Positions 24,211-32,793 of a stretch of 53,231 bases of DNA are shown here, piece after piece. The translations under genes were made by a program, and so were the position numbers. A model generated the notes under the pieces. That model did not search any database. It saw only the letters and a program-made list of their open reading frames with translations, and was not told where the DNA came from. Numbering within the stretch: the stretch's first letter is position 1; every line of letters begins with the position of its first letter. Source of the DNA: Hyphomicrobiales bacterium (GTDB lineage Bacteria; Pseudomonadota; Alphaproteobacteria; Rhizobiales; NORP267); assembly GCA_021775855.1 (NCBI GenBank), contig JAJFGZ010000058.1, positions 1-53,231 of the forward strand, written 5' to 3'.

Positions 24211-24771
24211 ATGCGCAGTTTCAGGAAAACCACAATTCTTTTGTCCGCCGCCGTCATCGCCGGAGGCATTTATTCGACCGCCACCGCAAACACCATGGTA
24301 GGTGGCGCGGAAATGTTCCCGTCTAAAAATATCATCGAGAACGCCGTAAACTCAGCCGATCACACGACCCTCGTTGCGGCCGTGAAAGCGGCTGGTCTCG
24401 TTGAGACCCTGATGGGAGACGGACCGTTTACGGTTTTCGCCCCGACCAACTCAGCCTTCGCCGCGCTGCCGGCAGGCACGGTTGAATCCCTGCTGATGGA
24501 AGAAAACCAGTCAACCCTCGTCAAGATCCTGACGTGCCACGTTGTCGCCGCCGACGCCATGTCGGCCACCATCCGCAAGATGATTGACGATGACGGGGGT
24601 GTGCACGAGGTCGAGACAGTCGGCGGCTGCACCCTGAAGGTCCAGTATTCCGGCGATGCGATTACGATCTGGGACGAAAACGGTAATTCCGCAAACGTCA
24701 CGATCGCTGATGTGGATCAGTCCAACGGCGTTATCCACGTTATCGACGCGGTACTTTTGCCAAAATCCTGA
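24211..24771 (+). CDS. Secreted fasciclin (FAS1) domain protein
   Basis: A 186-residue exported protein: a Sec signal peptide (RSFRKTTILLSAAVIAGG, cut near residue 26) and one FAS1 domain from about residue 38 to the end. Domain motifs are GPFTVFAPTNSAFAALP (H1 box) and NGVIHVIDAVLLP (H2 box), and two cysteines probably form a disulfide in the periplasm. FAS1 proteins act in adhesion or stress protection. A strong AAAAAGGAG ribosome site precedes ATG 24211. It is the likely main target of the upstream ECF sigma and ends at a clear terminator. Confidence 0.93.
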   Translation: MRSFRKTTILLSAAVIAGGIYSTATANTMVGGAEMFPSKNIIENAVNSADHTTLVAAVKAAGLVETLMGDGPFTVFAPTNSAFAALPAGTVESLLMEENQSTLVKILTCHVVAADAMSATIRKMIDDDGGVHEVETVGGCTLKVQYSGDAITIWDENGNSANVTIADVDQSNGVIHVIDAVLLPKS

Positions 24772-25239
24772 TCACCAGACTTCTGCCGGAGTATTTCTAA
24801 CGATTGCCTGTCCAACAGCAGTCTCCGGCCAGAAGGGAGAACCCCGTGTCATTCGGCGCGGGGTTTTTCTTTCGGGACGGCAGCCGTTGGTCAATGCCGG
24901 TGCGGACACCTCAAAGACTGATGGCCCCGGCGGTACGCCCGCCCGACTACGTTCAGTGACGCGGGGACGACACGGGTTGAACCGGTCGCGGATGCCAACC
25001 CGAGCTGGCACCCCTTGCAATATTCTCAACCCCGCCGTCCTTAACGCGTTGTCAATCCATCAATGTGACCCTGTTTTACGGGTGTTGGTAGTAATCGCTT
25101 TTTCAAGTTCGTCACGCCCGGCTGACAGAAAGTCCGGGATTAAATCGTTGACCAATATCGTTCTATTCCGCCGTCCGTCCCCGATACGCGCCTGCATGCG
25201 CGATCGCCGGTCAAATATTGCCGGTAGGGCCAAATAGCT
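24772..25239. other. Intergenic region after the fasciclin gene
   Basis: A 468-base gap. It contains the terminator at 24840-24868 and an inverted repeat CGGGTTG (24973-24979) with CAACCCG (24996-25002). The remainder presumably holds the histidine kinase promoter. Open frames here show no family features, and no tRNA fold was found. Confidence 0.5.
24840..24868 (+). terminator. Rho-independent terminator after the fasciclin gene
   Basis: A stem of AACCCCG pairing with CGGGGTT closes a 12-base loop and runs into a T-rich tail (TTTTTCTTTC begins in the stem). It lies about 70 bases after the fasciclin stop codon. Confidence 0.85.
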
Positions 25240-27165
25240 ATGCCCGAGGACCAGAAACTTCTTCTCCACGATCTGCTTCAGGATCAGTTCGAACTGTCCG
25301 GCCAAAAACCTGGTTCGGAGGAGCCGGATTATGAGCGCCTGTTTACGCTGATCAGCAATACCTACCGGAAAGCCGAACAAGATCGGAAAAAGGCACGCCA
25401 GAATGCTGGTCTAATGGACGACGAAATGCGCGGCCTGCATTTCGATGTAGAGAAAGAAGTCAGCGCCCGGGTCGAGGCCGAGACGCGATTATTCGATGCC
25501 ATCGAAGCACTTGATTCCGGTTTTGCTATTTTCGACGCCGAAGACGTATTGGTCGCCTACAACGCCAAATATGACGATATTTATTATATCAATACCGGAA
25601 TCCGGGTTACTCCCGGTACTCCGTTTGCTGAGATTTCCCGGACATATATTGAAACGGCACCTGAATCTGAGCGCGGCGGGCTTGGCTTGGAAGAAAAGCT
25701 GGCGCAACGCCTAGCCGCTCACCTTGAGCCGGACGTACCGTTTGAGCGTTGCTCGAACAATGGCAGCTGGTTTTTGACCAGCGAGCAGAAAACTCGGGAA
25801 GGTGGAATTGTCTCGATACTCACCGATATCACCGAGCTGAAGCGCCGCGAACGGGAAATGCGAGAGAACGAAAAGCGCACCGAACTCTACAACAACGTGA
25901 TCATGGAATTAACTCGCAGCAAAGCAGTCATGATTGGTAATTTGGATGTGGCTCTCCGCGAAATTTCAGAGGTTGCCGCAAAGTTGCTAAACGTGGAACG
26001 CGCCAGTATCTGGTTGTACAACGACGGGCGCTCGGTAATCCGCTGCAAAAATCTTTACGAAAAGACGCCGCACGAGCACAATATTGGTCCCGAACTTCTG
26101 GTCGCGCGATTCCCAAAGCTATTTGAAATTATTAATGCCAACCGTGTGATGACGTCTGACGACGTCGGAAACGACCCACGGCTCAGTGAAGTTTTTCCTG
26201 GCTTCCTGAAACCGAAAGCCATCCACTCGTTGATCCATGCGCCGATCAAGGGACCAGGCTATGCTGAAGGTATGGTGACACTCGCACATGTTGCCGAGGG
26301 CCGGAAATGGAACCAGGCGGAAGAAAAATTTGTTTCGGGTTTAGCGGATGTGGTCGGGATGGCGATCAAGGCCAATGACCGCAGGCGGTCACGCGAGCGC
26401 ATGCTCGGCGCAATCGAACGGGCTGAACTTGCAAACCGCTCGAAATCAGAATTTCTTGCCAATATGAGCCACGAATTGCGGACCCCGCTCAACTCTATTC
26501 TGGGCTTCGCGGAATTGTTGCAGATGGAACCGGTGGTACCGTTTACCCCCGAGCAGAACCGGGAGTATGCACGGGACGTATTCAATAGCGGTCATCATCT
26601 TCTAGACCTGATCAACGACATACTGGATATTTCCAAGATCGAGGCCGGCCGGTTTGAATTGCGTGAGGAAATGGTCGAGGTTGAGGAAATCATCTCCGTT
26701 TGTGCGAGACTGATTTCCGAACGCTCCCGCGATCAGGGCCTGGACCTGAGCGTCGATATTCCTGAAAACCTTCCCATGGTGTGGGCCGATAAGCGGGCCA
26801 TGAAACAGGTTCTCCTAAATCTCCTTTCAAATGCTGTGAAATTCACGCCGTCCGGTGGTCAAATTAGCGTCCGCGCCGGGATCGATCCGGAAGGACATTT
26901 CCGGTTGTCGGTTGACGATACAGGCATTGGTATTGAGGAGACGGATATTGAAAAGGCGCTGCTACCGTTCGTACAGCTCGACAACGAATATACACGCCGT
27001 CATGAAGGAACGGGGCTGGGTTTACCCTTGGCCAAGTCGCTTGTCGACATGCACGGTGGGACGATTGCGATCGAAAGCACATTGAGCGTTGGAACGTCGG
27101 TCGTGATTCAATTTCCGATTGATCGAATTAGGACGCCACAGCAGGGAATTCGCGAAGCCGGCTAG
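25240..27165 (+). CDS. PAS-GAF hybrid sensor histidine kinase
   Basis: A 641-residue kinase without clear membrane helices, so probably cytosolic. It has a helical N-terminus and coiled coil (about 40-85), then a PAS domain (about 85-210, with ALDSGFAIFDAEDVLVAYN). A GAF domain follows (about 235-385, with LNVERASIWLYND), then the dimerisation domain with H411 in NMSHELRTPLN, and the ATPase domain (QVLLNLLSNAVKFTP, DDTGIGI, GTGLGLPLAKSL). No receiver domain is attached and no response regulator is immediately beside it; the sigma-54 regulator 1.2 kb downstream has a weak receiver. The signal is unknown. Confidence 0.93.
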   Translation: MPEDQKLLLHDLLQDQFELSGQKPGSEEPDYERLFTLISNTYRKAEQDRKKARQNAGLMDDEMRGLHFDVEKEVSARVEAETRLFDAIEALDSGFAIFDAEDVLVAYNAKYDDIYYINTGIRVTPGTPFAEISRTYIETAPESERGGLGLEEKLAQRLAAHLEPDVPFERCSNNGSWFLTSEQKTREGGIVSILTDITELKRREREMRENEKRTELYNNVIMELTRSKAVMIGNLDVALREISEVAAKLLNVERASIWLYNDGRSVIRCKNLYEKTPHEHNIGPELLVARFPKLFEIINANRVMTSDDVGNDPRLSEVFPGFLKPKAIHSLIHAPIKGPGYAEGMVTLAHVAEGRKWNQAEEKFVSGLADVVGMAIKANDRRRSRERMLGAIERAELANRSKSEFLANMSHELRTPLNSILGFAELLQMEPVVPFTPEQNREYARDVFNSGHHLLDLINDILDISKIEAGRFELREEMVEVEEIISVCARLISERSRDQGLDLSVDIPENLPMVWADKRAMKQVLLNLLSNAVKFTPSGGQISVRAGIDPEGHFRLSVDDTGIGIEETDIEKALLPFVQLDNEYTRRHEGTGLGLPLAKSLVDMHGGTIAIESTLSVGTSVVIQFPIDRIRTPQQGIREAG

Positions 27166-27180
27166 ACCAGTGGCTGGTCT
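27164..27180. terminator. Hairpin AGACCAG-TGG-CTGGTCT between convergent genes
   Basis: A perfect 7-base stem with a 3-base loop starts in the kinase stop codon and lies 4 bases before the end of the convergent MerR gene. No long T-run follows, so termination is only likely. Confidence 0.5.
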
Positions 27181-27184
27181 GCGT

Positions 27185-27604
27185 CTAATTTACGTTACGA
27201 ATTCGCTCGGTCAGAATTTTCCGGGCCAGTTCAAGCTGTCTGGCGATCGTGGCTTGCTGGTCTGCAAGTTTCCCGATATGCGCTTTTAACAGTCGGACAA
27301 CCGATTCATTCTGAATCTGCTCACCGTTTTCCTGGTGGTACGAAGACAAGATCCGGTCGATATCCTCCAGCGACATATCGATCTCACGTGCTGCCACAAT
27401 GATTTTCATGTGGGCGAAATCGCGTGGCAAATAGAGGCGTGTATTTCCGCGTCGCTTTGGGGAGAGCAGACCCTTTTGTTGATAGAAGCGCAGCGTGCGG
27501 TGGGAGACGCCGAACGCTCCCGCCATCTCGGAAATCGTCCATGGCCGACTATTTGTCGGTGACGTCATTTGTTGCCTGGACTGCGGCTTTTTATGATCAG
27601 CCAT
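27185..27604 (-). CDS. MerR-family transcriptional regulator
   Basis: A 139-residue regulator. The winged helix has WTISEMAGAFGVSHRTLRFYQQKGLL and KRRGNTRLYLPRDFAHMKII. A dimerisation coiled coil follows to the C-terminus without metal-binding cysteines, so it is not a CueR/ZntR type. The EMAGAFGVSHRTLRFYEQ pattern resembles regulators near acyl-CoA metabolism genes. The start could be 27604 or 27568. A 357-base AT-rich gap lies upstream and no obvious target gene is adjacent on that side. Confidence 0.88.
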   Translation of the reverse strand: MADHKKPQSRQQMTSPTNSRPWTISEMAGAFGVSHRTLRFYQQKGLLSPKRRGNTRLYLPRDFAHMKIIVAAREIDMSLEDIDRILSSYHQENGEQIQNESVVRLLKAHIGKLADQQATIARQLELARKILTERIRNVN

Positions 27605-27961
27605 TTTTGAAAATCCAAACTTGAGTCATGGCTGATGACCAAATCTCTGTTTCTAACGATACTCATTGCAAGAAGAATTCCTGCCCCTAATCCGGAATAT
27701 TGATTTTTGACGCTTCTGTCAATTGAACCAGAAACCTTTGAATTTCAATTAGTTAAAGTGACGTTGGGGCATTTTCTGGTATTTTTCCGATTGGTATATG
27801 TCCAGACAAAATACAACCAACCTAGAACCAGGGAATGCAAGGGTATGAATTGTACTGTGGATTTATTCTTCTGATTTGGAAATATGTTCCTCGATAAAAA
27901 CCCACAATTATCACAAGAAATTTATCGAAGGATTTAGAAAAATCATCAGATTTGATACAAT
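27605..27961. other. AT-rich intergenic region between merR and the VOC gene
   Basis: A 357-base stretch clearly richer in A and T than the surroundings. It should contain the MerR promoter. I found no gene, tRNA or strong terminator in it. Confidence 0.5.
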
Positions 27962-28345
27962 TTACGATGACATGCCAGGGAAAGTCACCGCTTCAATCCG
28001 GTTTCCATCGGTGTCGCAAATAAAGGCGCCGTAATAGGACGTCATCGCCCCCTGACGGTCGCCAGGCGCCCCGGCACACCGGGCACCGTTTTCAAGGGCG
28101 GCTGCATGGAATAGATCGACCGCTTCTTTTGACCGGGTTCGCAGGCAAATATGGTGGCCGCTATCGACAGGCGCCGGATGCAACCCCTTGCGTAAATTCA
28201 ACCAGAATTCTGGATACCGCTTGCCAAACCCGCTGGTTGCATCGCGCTCGATCAACAGCAGCAAACCGAGCGGGTTGAGCACGCGTTCATAGAATGCGGT
28301 GCTCGCCGCAAGATCGGATACGGGAACAGATATGTGATCGATCAT
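27962..28345 (-). CDS. VOC (glyoxalase/dioxygenase fold) protein
   Basis: A 127-residue protein of the vicinal oxygen chelate superfamily. It opens with MIDHISVPVSDLAASTAFYERVL and contains HICLRTRSKEAVDLFHAAALENG, then a YYGAFICDTDGNRIEAV ending, with possible metal ligands at H4, H65 or so, and the late Glu. Members include glyoxalase I and extradiol dioxygenases, but small ones like this are mostly unassigned. It lies 32 bases after the sigma-54 regulator on the same strand and could share its transcript. Confidence 0.88.
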   Translation of the reverse strand: MIDHISVPVSDLAASTAFYERVLNPLGLLLLIERDATSGFGKRYPEFWLNLRKGLHPAPVDSGHHICLRTRSKEAVDLFHAAALENGARCAGAPGDRQGAMTSYYGAFICDTDGNRIEAVTFPGMSS

Positions 28346-28377
28346 ACTACTTTAAACCTGTCGCAAACCCCCAGGGT

Positions 28378-29805
28378 CTAGAACCCCGCAGGCTCCTGCC
28401 AGCTATTCATCTTGCGGTAGATCGTGGAAGGGCTAATTGCCAGAACCCGCGCGGTCTCCACGATATTACCGCCGCATTGACGCATGGTTTTTTCAATAAT
28501 ACCGCGCTCTTGCACTGCAAGCGGTTCGATTGCTGCTACATTTTTGGCGTCTGGCGGCAGGGGCGTCCTGCAGCCATCTTGAACCGGGTCAGGGTACACG
28601 GCCTGAAACAATTCATCGGCTAAAGTTGCCTGCAGCATCCCGCTCGTAATTTCATCGCCGCGGTTCAAGACCACCGCGCGCCGGATGGTATTTTCCAGCT
28701 GGCGTACATTGCCGGGCCAGGGATGCTGCCGCAGCAGGGCCCCGGCATTATCTGTAAACCTCAGAAATGCCGTTCCCTCTTCGGCCGAAAATTGCGCAAG
28801 ACAGGCTTTGGCGATTTGCAGAATATCGCCCTTTCGCTCGCGCAAAGGTACCAGACGAAGCGGCAAAACATTGAGCCTGTAATACAGGTCTTCGCGGAAC
28901 CGGCCCGCGGCAACTTCTTCTCCGGGATTGCGGTTTGTCGCGCAGATAAACCGGATATCGAATTGCCGCGCTTCCGTCTCGCCAACCCGCTGGACGCTAC
29001 CGGACTGGACGAAGCGGAGAAGTTTCACCTGAAGCGCCAATTCCATTTCGCAGATCTCGTCGAGAAACAATGTCCCCCTGTGCGCCAGTTCCGCAGCCCC
29101 GGCCCGGTCGGTATAGGCCCCGGTAAAGGCGCCTTTCACATGCCCAAAAATTTCACTCTCCATCAGGTCGTGCGGGATGGCGCTACAATTGAGGGTCACA
29201 AATGGCTTGTCCCGGCGCGGGCCGTTTTCATGGACCGAGCGCGCCGTGAGTTCCTTGCCGGTGCCGCTTTCCCCGGTAACGAAAACCGGCGCGGGCGAAG
29301 GGGCAACGGCGCCGATCATTTCATACAGCTCGGTCATGGCAGCGCTGTTGCCGACAAATTCCCCGAATTCGGGTTTGGGCTCGCGCACTTTTCCAACGCC
29401 TCGGGCAGGTGCGCTGGTTCGACTGGAATAGCCCGCAAGGGCGTCGGAAATTGCATCGCGGCTTGCTGGCTTGATCAGAATATCGTCGGCCCCGGCGCGG
29501 ACCAGAAGGACGGCGTTGCGGACCGAACTGTTGGCAGCCGCGATCAGGATGCGGCCGCGATGTCCGGCGGCACGTAATTTGGCGAGGGTTGAAACAATGT
29601 CTGAAAAAAAAGCCGGATCAAGAACCAGCGTCGCGTCCCGGTCAGTTTCGGACTTTTCCTGCAGGTTTGCTTCGCCAGACGCTTGGCTGATCAGGACATC
29701 ATTCTTGACCCGCTCTACCGCTTCCGCCAACTGGCGCCGAAACACGGGATCATTGTCTGCAACAATGACTTTACTGGATATTTGGAGCCTGCGAACAGAA
29801 CTCAT
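28378..29805 (-). CDS. NtrC-type sigma-54-dependent transcriptional activator
   Basis: A 475-residue activator in three parts. The receiver (about 10-125) has D17/D19, a candidate phospho-acceptor D63 in LVLDPAFF and K112, but Ala where Ser/Thr is usual after ILIAAA (about 89-91). The AAA+ domain has Walker A GESGTGKE (178-185), the sigma-54 contact loop GAFTGA (225-230), Walker B LFLDE (246-250) and a HPWPGNVRQLENT segment. A Fis-type helix-turn-helix (GGNIVETARVLAISPSTIYRK) ends it. ATG 29805 is chosen; the longer frame overlaps the divergent aminotransferase. A sigma-54 promoter candidate lies between them, so this gene likely controls the aminotransferase. Confidence 0.93.
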   Translation of the reverse strand: MSSVRRLQISSKVIVADNDPVFRRQLAEAVERVKNDVLISQASGEANLQEKSETDRDATLVLDPAFFSDIVSTLAKLRAAGHRGRILIAAANSSVRNAVLLVRAGADDILIKPASRDAISDALAGYSSRTSAPARGVGKVREPKPEFGEFVGNSAAMTELYEMIGAVAPSPAPVFVTGESGTGKELTARSVHENGPRRDKPFVTLNCSAIPHDLMESEIFGHVKGAFTGAYTDRAGAAELAHRGTLFLDEICEMELALQVKLLRFVQSGSVQRVGETEARQFDIRFICATNRNPGEEVAAGRFREDLYYRLNVLPLRLVPLRERKGDILQIAKACLAQFSAEEGTAFLRFTDNAGALLRQHPWPGNVRQLENTIRRAVVLNRGDEITSGMLQATLADELFQAVYPDPVQDGCRTPLPPDAKNVAAIEPLAVQERGIIEKTMRQCGGNIVETARVLAISPSTIYRKMNSWQEPAGF

Positions 29806-29845
29806 GGCCGTCTGACCCCTAACGCGACACGAAACTGAAACTCGG

Positions 29846-29862
29846 TTATCAAATTCTGACAA
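29846..29862. promoter_or_regulatory. Candidate upstream activating site for the sigma-54 regulator
   Basis: An imperfect 17-base palindrome, TTATCAAA-T-TCTGACAA, with 6 of 8 paired positions, lies about 47 bases upstream of the candidate -24 box and 40 bases from the regulator's own start. Place and symmetry suit a Fis-type HTH dimer. Confidence 0.45.
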
Positions 29863-29908
29863 AACAGGGTAAACAAAGGGTGTGTGGTGGTGCACAATAT
29901 GACCCCAG

Positions 29909-29923
29909 AGGCACGAATTGTGC
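29909..29923 (+). promoter_or_regulatory. Candidate sigma-54 promoter (-24/-12) for the aminotransferase gene
   Basis: AGGCACGAATTGTGC matches the sigma-54 pattern with the invariant GG and GC 10 bases apart. It ends 49 bases before the aminotransferase start. The same stretch also forms an inverted repeat, GCACAAT (29892-29898) with ATTGTGC (29917-29923). Confidence 0.65.
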
Positions 29924-29972
29924 GCCAACCGGTATTGATCCGGCAGAGACCGGGGGGCGAGGGAGAATTGTG

Positions 29973-31322
29973 ATGAACAAGGAATACAGCAAAGACAAAG
30001 ACTGGGAAGCCACACCCAACAACCTTGAGCCTTTTTGGCTGCCGTTCACGCCGAACAGGAATTTCAAGAACAACCCACGCATGATCTCCCGCGCCAAGGG
30101 CATGTATTATTATACCCCAACGGGGGATAAGATTATCGATGGCACGGCGGGGCTCTGGTGCTGCAATGCAGGTCATGGTCACCCCCATATAGTTGAAGCG
30201 ATTCAAACCCAGGCAGGTGAGCTGGATTATGCCCCGGCCTTCCAGTTCGGGCACCCGAAGGTGTTCGAGCTCGCATCCCGCCTGACCATGATGGCGCCAG
30301 GCGATCTGGATTATTGCTTCTTCTCTAATTCAGGTTCTGAGGCCGTCGATTCGGCGCTCAAGATCGCGCTCGCCTATCACAATGTATCCGGCTCCGGATC
30401 GCGCACCCGCCTGATCGGGCGCGAACGTGGATACCATGGGGTCGGATTTGGCGGCATTTCGGTTGGCGGGATCGTCAACAACCGGAAGTTTTTCGGCGGA
30501 TTGCTGACCGGGACGGATCACATGCCGCACACTTATAATCGCGAAAAGACGGCTTTCACAAAGGGCGAGCCTGAATGGGGGGCGCATCTGGCCGATACGT
30601 TGAACGATATCGTTACCCTGCACGACCCGTCCACGATTGCCGCCGTAATCGTCGAACCCATGGCTGGTTCAACCGGGGTGCTGCCGGCTCCAAAAGGGTA
30701 TCTCAAGCGGCTCCGTGAAATTTGCGATCAGCACGGAATCCTGTTGATTTTCGATGAAGTGATCACAGCCTTTGGCCGGCTCGGATTTGCCACCGCCGCC
30801 GAGCGCTATGGCGTCATCCCGGATATGATGACGTTCGCCAAGGGCGTCACCAGCGGGACCGTTCCCATGGGCGGCGTGCTGGTACGTGACCACGTCTACA
30901 AAACTTTCATGAACGGCCCCGAGCATGTCATCGAGCTGTTCCACGGCTATACTTATTCAGGACATCCGTTGGCTGCTGCCGCCGGCATCGCCTCGATGGA
31001 TGTGTATCGAAACGAAGGTCTGTTTGAACGCGCACTCTCGCTGGAAGATAAATGGGCCGACGCCGCCATGAGCCTCAAGGGCCAGCCCCATATTGTGGAT
31101 ATCCGGACGGTCGGCTTGGTGGCAGGGATAGATCTTGAATCGCGCAACGGCGCAGTTGGCGCGCGCGGCTTCGAATTAATGGAACGGTGTTTTGGAGACG
31201 AGGGCTTAATGGTCCGCGTAACCGGCGACACGATTGCCCTGTCGCCACCGCTCATAATCGAGGAATCCCAGATTGCGGAGATATTTGAAAAACTCGCGAG
31301 GCAGCTCAAGAAACTGGATTAG
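29973..31322 (+). CDS. Class III PLP aminotransferase (omega-amino acid:pyruvate type)
   Basis: A 449-residue transaminase. The PLP lysine is K290 in MTFAKGVTSG. Other class III marks are DGTAGLWCCNAGHGHPHI, SNSGSEAVDSALKIA, GRERGYHGVGFGG, ILLIFDEVITAFGR and HGYTYSGHPLAAAAG. The overall pattern fits beta-alanine:pyruvate or similar omega-amino acid transaminases; taurine or polyamine substrates are also possible. ATG 29973 follows a GAGGGAG ribosome site. Control by the divergent sigma-54 activator is suggested by a -24/-12 promoter in between. Confidence 0.93.
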   Translation: MNKEYSKDKDWEATPNNLEPFWLPFTPNRNFKNNPRMISRAKGMYYYTPTGDKIIDGTAGLWCCNAGHGHPHIVEAIQTQAGELDYAPAFQFGHPKVFELASRLTMMAPGDLDYCFFSNSGSEAVDSALKIALAYHNVSGSGSRTRLIGRERGYHGVGFGGISVGGIVNNRKFFGGLLTGTDHMPHTYNREKTAFTKGEPEWGAHLADTLNDIVTLHDPSTIAAVIVEPMAGSTGVLPAPKGYLKRLREICDQHGILLIFDEVITAFGRLGFATAAERYGVIPDMMTFAKGVTSGTVPMGGVLVRDHVYKTFMNGPEHVIELFHGYTYSGHPLAAAAGIASMDVYRNEGLFERALSLEDKWADAAMSLKGQPHIVDIRTVGLVAGIDLESRNGAVGARGFELMERCFGDEGLMVRVTGDTIALSPPLIIEESQIAEIFEKLARQLKKLD

Positions 31323-31378
31323 GCGGCGCTGTTTTTTGGTGGCGCGGCAATGCTGATATTTGGTACATCAACGAGGGC

Positions 31379-31398
31379 ATTTGATTGCCGAATCAAAT
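31379..31398. repeat. Perfect palindrome ATTTGATT-GCCG-AATCAAAT
   Basis: An 8-base inverted repeat with a 4-base centre lies about 50 bases before the TipF-like gene. There is no T-run, so a protein binding site is more likely than a terminator. Confidence 0.55.
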
Positions 31399-31446
31399 AG
31401 AATAAGCCATCAGGCGGCAGGCGCCCGAATGTGAGGTGGGGTTCTT

Positions 31447-32775
31447 TTGGGCCGGATAACAAGTTTGCTAATCGCATTTTTCGTGCTGGTGATCGCCGGT
31501 TCGTTTGGTGTTGTTCTGCATATCCGGCTGGGAGCAACCATCCCGGTGGCCACGTTGGCGGCCATCACAACGGCGATCGCAATCGGCATGGTGCATATGG
31601 TCGCGGCGCGCGGTCGCGACCGTCGCCGGATACGGGCGGAAATCCGTGATCTGCTGCATTCCGACAGCCGCCTCGGCAAGGCGATGGAGGAAATCCGGCA
31701 GCGGTTCGACGACATAGCGGAAATGGAAAAGCGTCTGGAGGCCCACGAGGCCAATCTGGAACTGCGTGTTTCCAATCTGGTCGACCACCACGTAGTCGAG
31801 AGCGTCGACGGGCTGATCGACATGCGCATCGATGAAGTCAAGAACACCCTCGTCAGCGACATGCAGATGATCGAAACCCTGGTCAAGCAGTTGGCCGAAG
31901 GGGTCAAGTCGGGCGGTCCGGCGGTCGTACCCGACAAACCAGTATTGAACGGTTCCAGCGATCCCGATTCGCCGTTGAGCCATCTTGATGACGCTGATGT
32001 CCTGGACATGGTCCGCAAATCGATTGCCGACAACAAATTTGATTTGTACCTCCAGCCCATGGTGACCCTGCCCCAGCGCAAGGTGAAATTTTACGAAGCC
32101 CTATCCCGGTTGCGTTCCGATGACGGCGAATTGATCCTCCCGTCCGATTATATCCGGGTTGCTGAACCGGCCGGTATCATGCCCATGATCGACAACCTGC
32201 TGCTCTATCGAAGCGTCCAGGTTGTGCGCCAGTTGACCCGTCGCAATCGCAACGTCGGCGTGTTCTGCAACATTTCAGCCCATTCCCTGGTCGACGCAGA
32301 GTTTTTCCCCCAATTCGTGGATTTCATGGAACACAATCGCTCGCTGGCCGGATCGATGTATTTTGAATTGGCCCAGTCCGTGGTTAGCGGTCTGGGACCT
32401 GTCGAAGTGGAGAGCATGTCCGCTCTCGCGGATCACGGTTTCCGTTTCTCGATGGATCATGTGACAGCGCTCGATTTTGATCCCCGGGATCTGGCGGAGC
32501 GCGGGTTCAAATTCATCAAGATTCCCGCCGAGCTGTTGCTAAGCAGCAGTGAAGATACAGGTGCGCAAATTCACCCGGCGGATCTGAGCGATCTGCTCGG
32601 AAGAAACGGCATCACCCTGGTGGCGGAGAAAATCGAAACCGAGGCAACCGTCGTCAATCTGCTCGATTACGACGTAACATTAGGGCAGGGCTTCCTCTTC
32701 TCCGAACCCAAGCCGGTCCGAGGCGAAACTTTCCAGGATGCCGCCCCGCCCGAACCCGTCAGCAAAGCGGTCTGA
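31447..32775 (+). CDS. TipF-like membrane EAL-domain protein (TTG start)
   Basis: A 442-residue protein: two membrane helices (about 4-25 and 30-52), a coiled coil (about 60-155), then an EAL domain (about 190-425). The same plan is seen in TipF, the c-di-GMP receptor for flagellum assembly in Caulobacter. EAL residues kept are E217 of YEALSRL, N275, E307, K358, an AEKIETE motif and Q414. The paired acidic motif reads SMDH (D337-H338) instead of DD, so hydrolysis of c-di-GMP is doubtful while binding may remain. TTG 31447 has a GAGGTGGGG ribosome site. Nearby cheY and cheZ support a motility role. Confidence 0.8.
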   Translation: MGRITSLLIAFFVLVIAGSFGVVLHIRLGATIPVATLAAITTAIAIGMVHMVAARGRDRRRIRAEIRDLLHSDSRLGKAMEEIRQRFDDIAEMEKRLEAHEANLELRVSNLVDHHVVESVDGLIDMRIDEVKNTLVSDMQMIETLVKQLAEGVKSGGPAVVPDKPVLNGSSDPDSPLSHLDDADVLDMVRKSIADNKFDLYLQPMVTLPQRKVKFYEALSRLRSDDGELILPSDYIRVAEPAGIMPMIDNLLLYRSVQVVRQLTRRNRNVGVFCNISAHSLVDAEFFPQFVDFMEHNRSLAGSMYFELAQSVVSGLGPVEVESMSALADHGFRFSMDHVTALDFDPRDLAERGFKFIKIPAELLLSSSEDTGAQIHPADLSDLLGRNGITLVAEKIETEATVVNLLDYDVTLGQGFLFSEPKPVRGETFQDAAPPEPVSKAV

Positions 32776-32793
32776 GCCGGTTCACCAATTCAA

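Noticed and set aside
24656-25237. A 193-codon plus-strand frame over the fasciclin 3' end and the gap
   Set aside because: It begins inside the fasciclin gene in another frame, passes through a strong terminator and has no family features.
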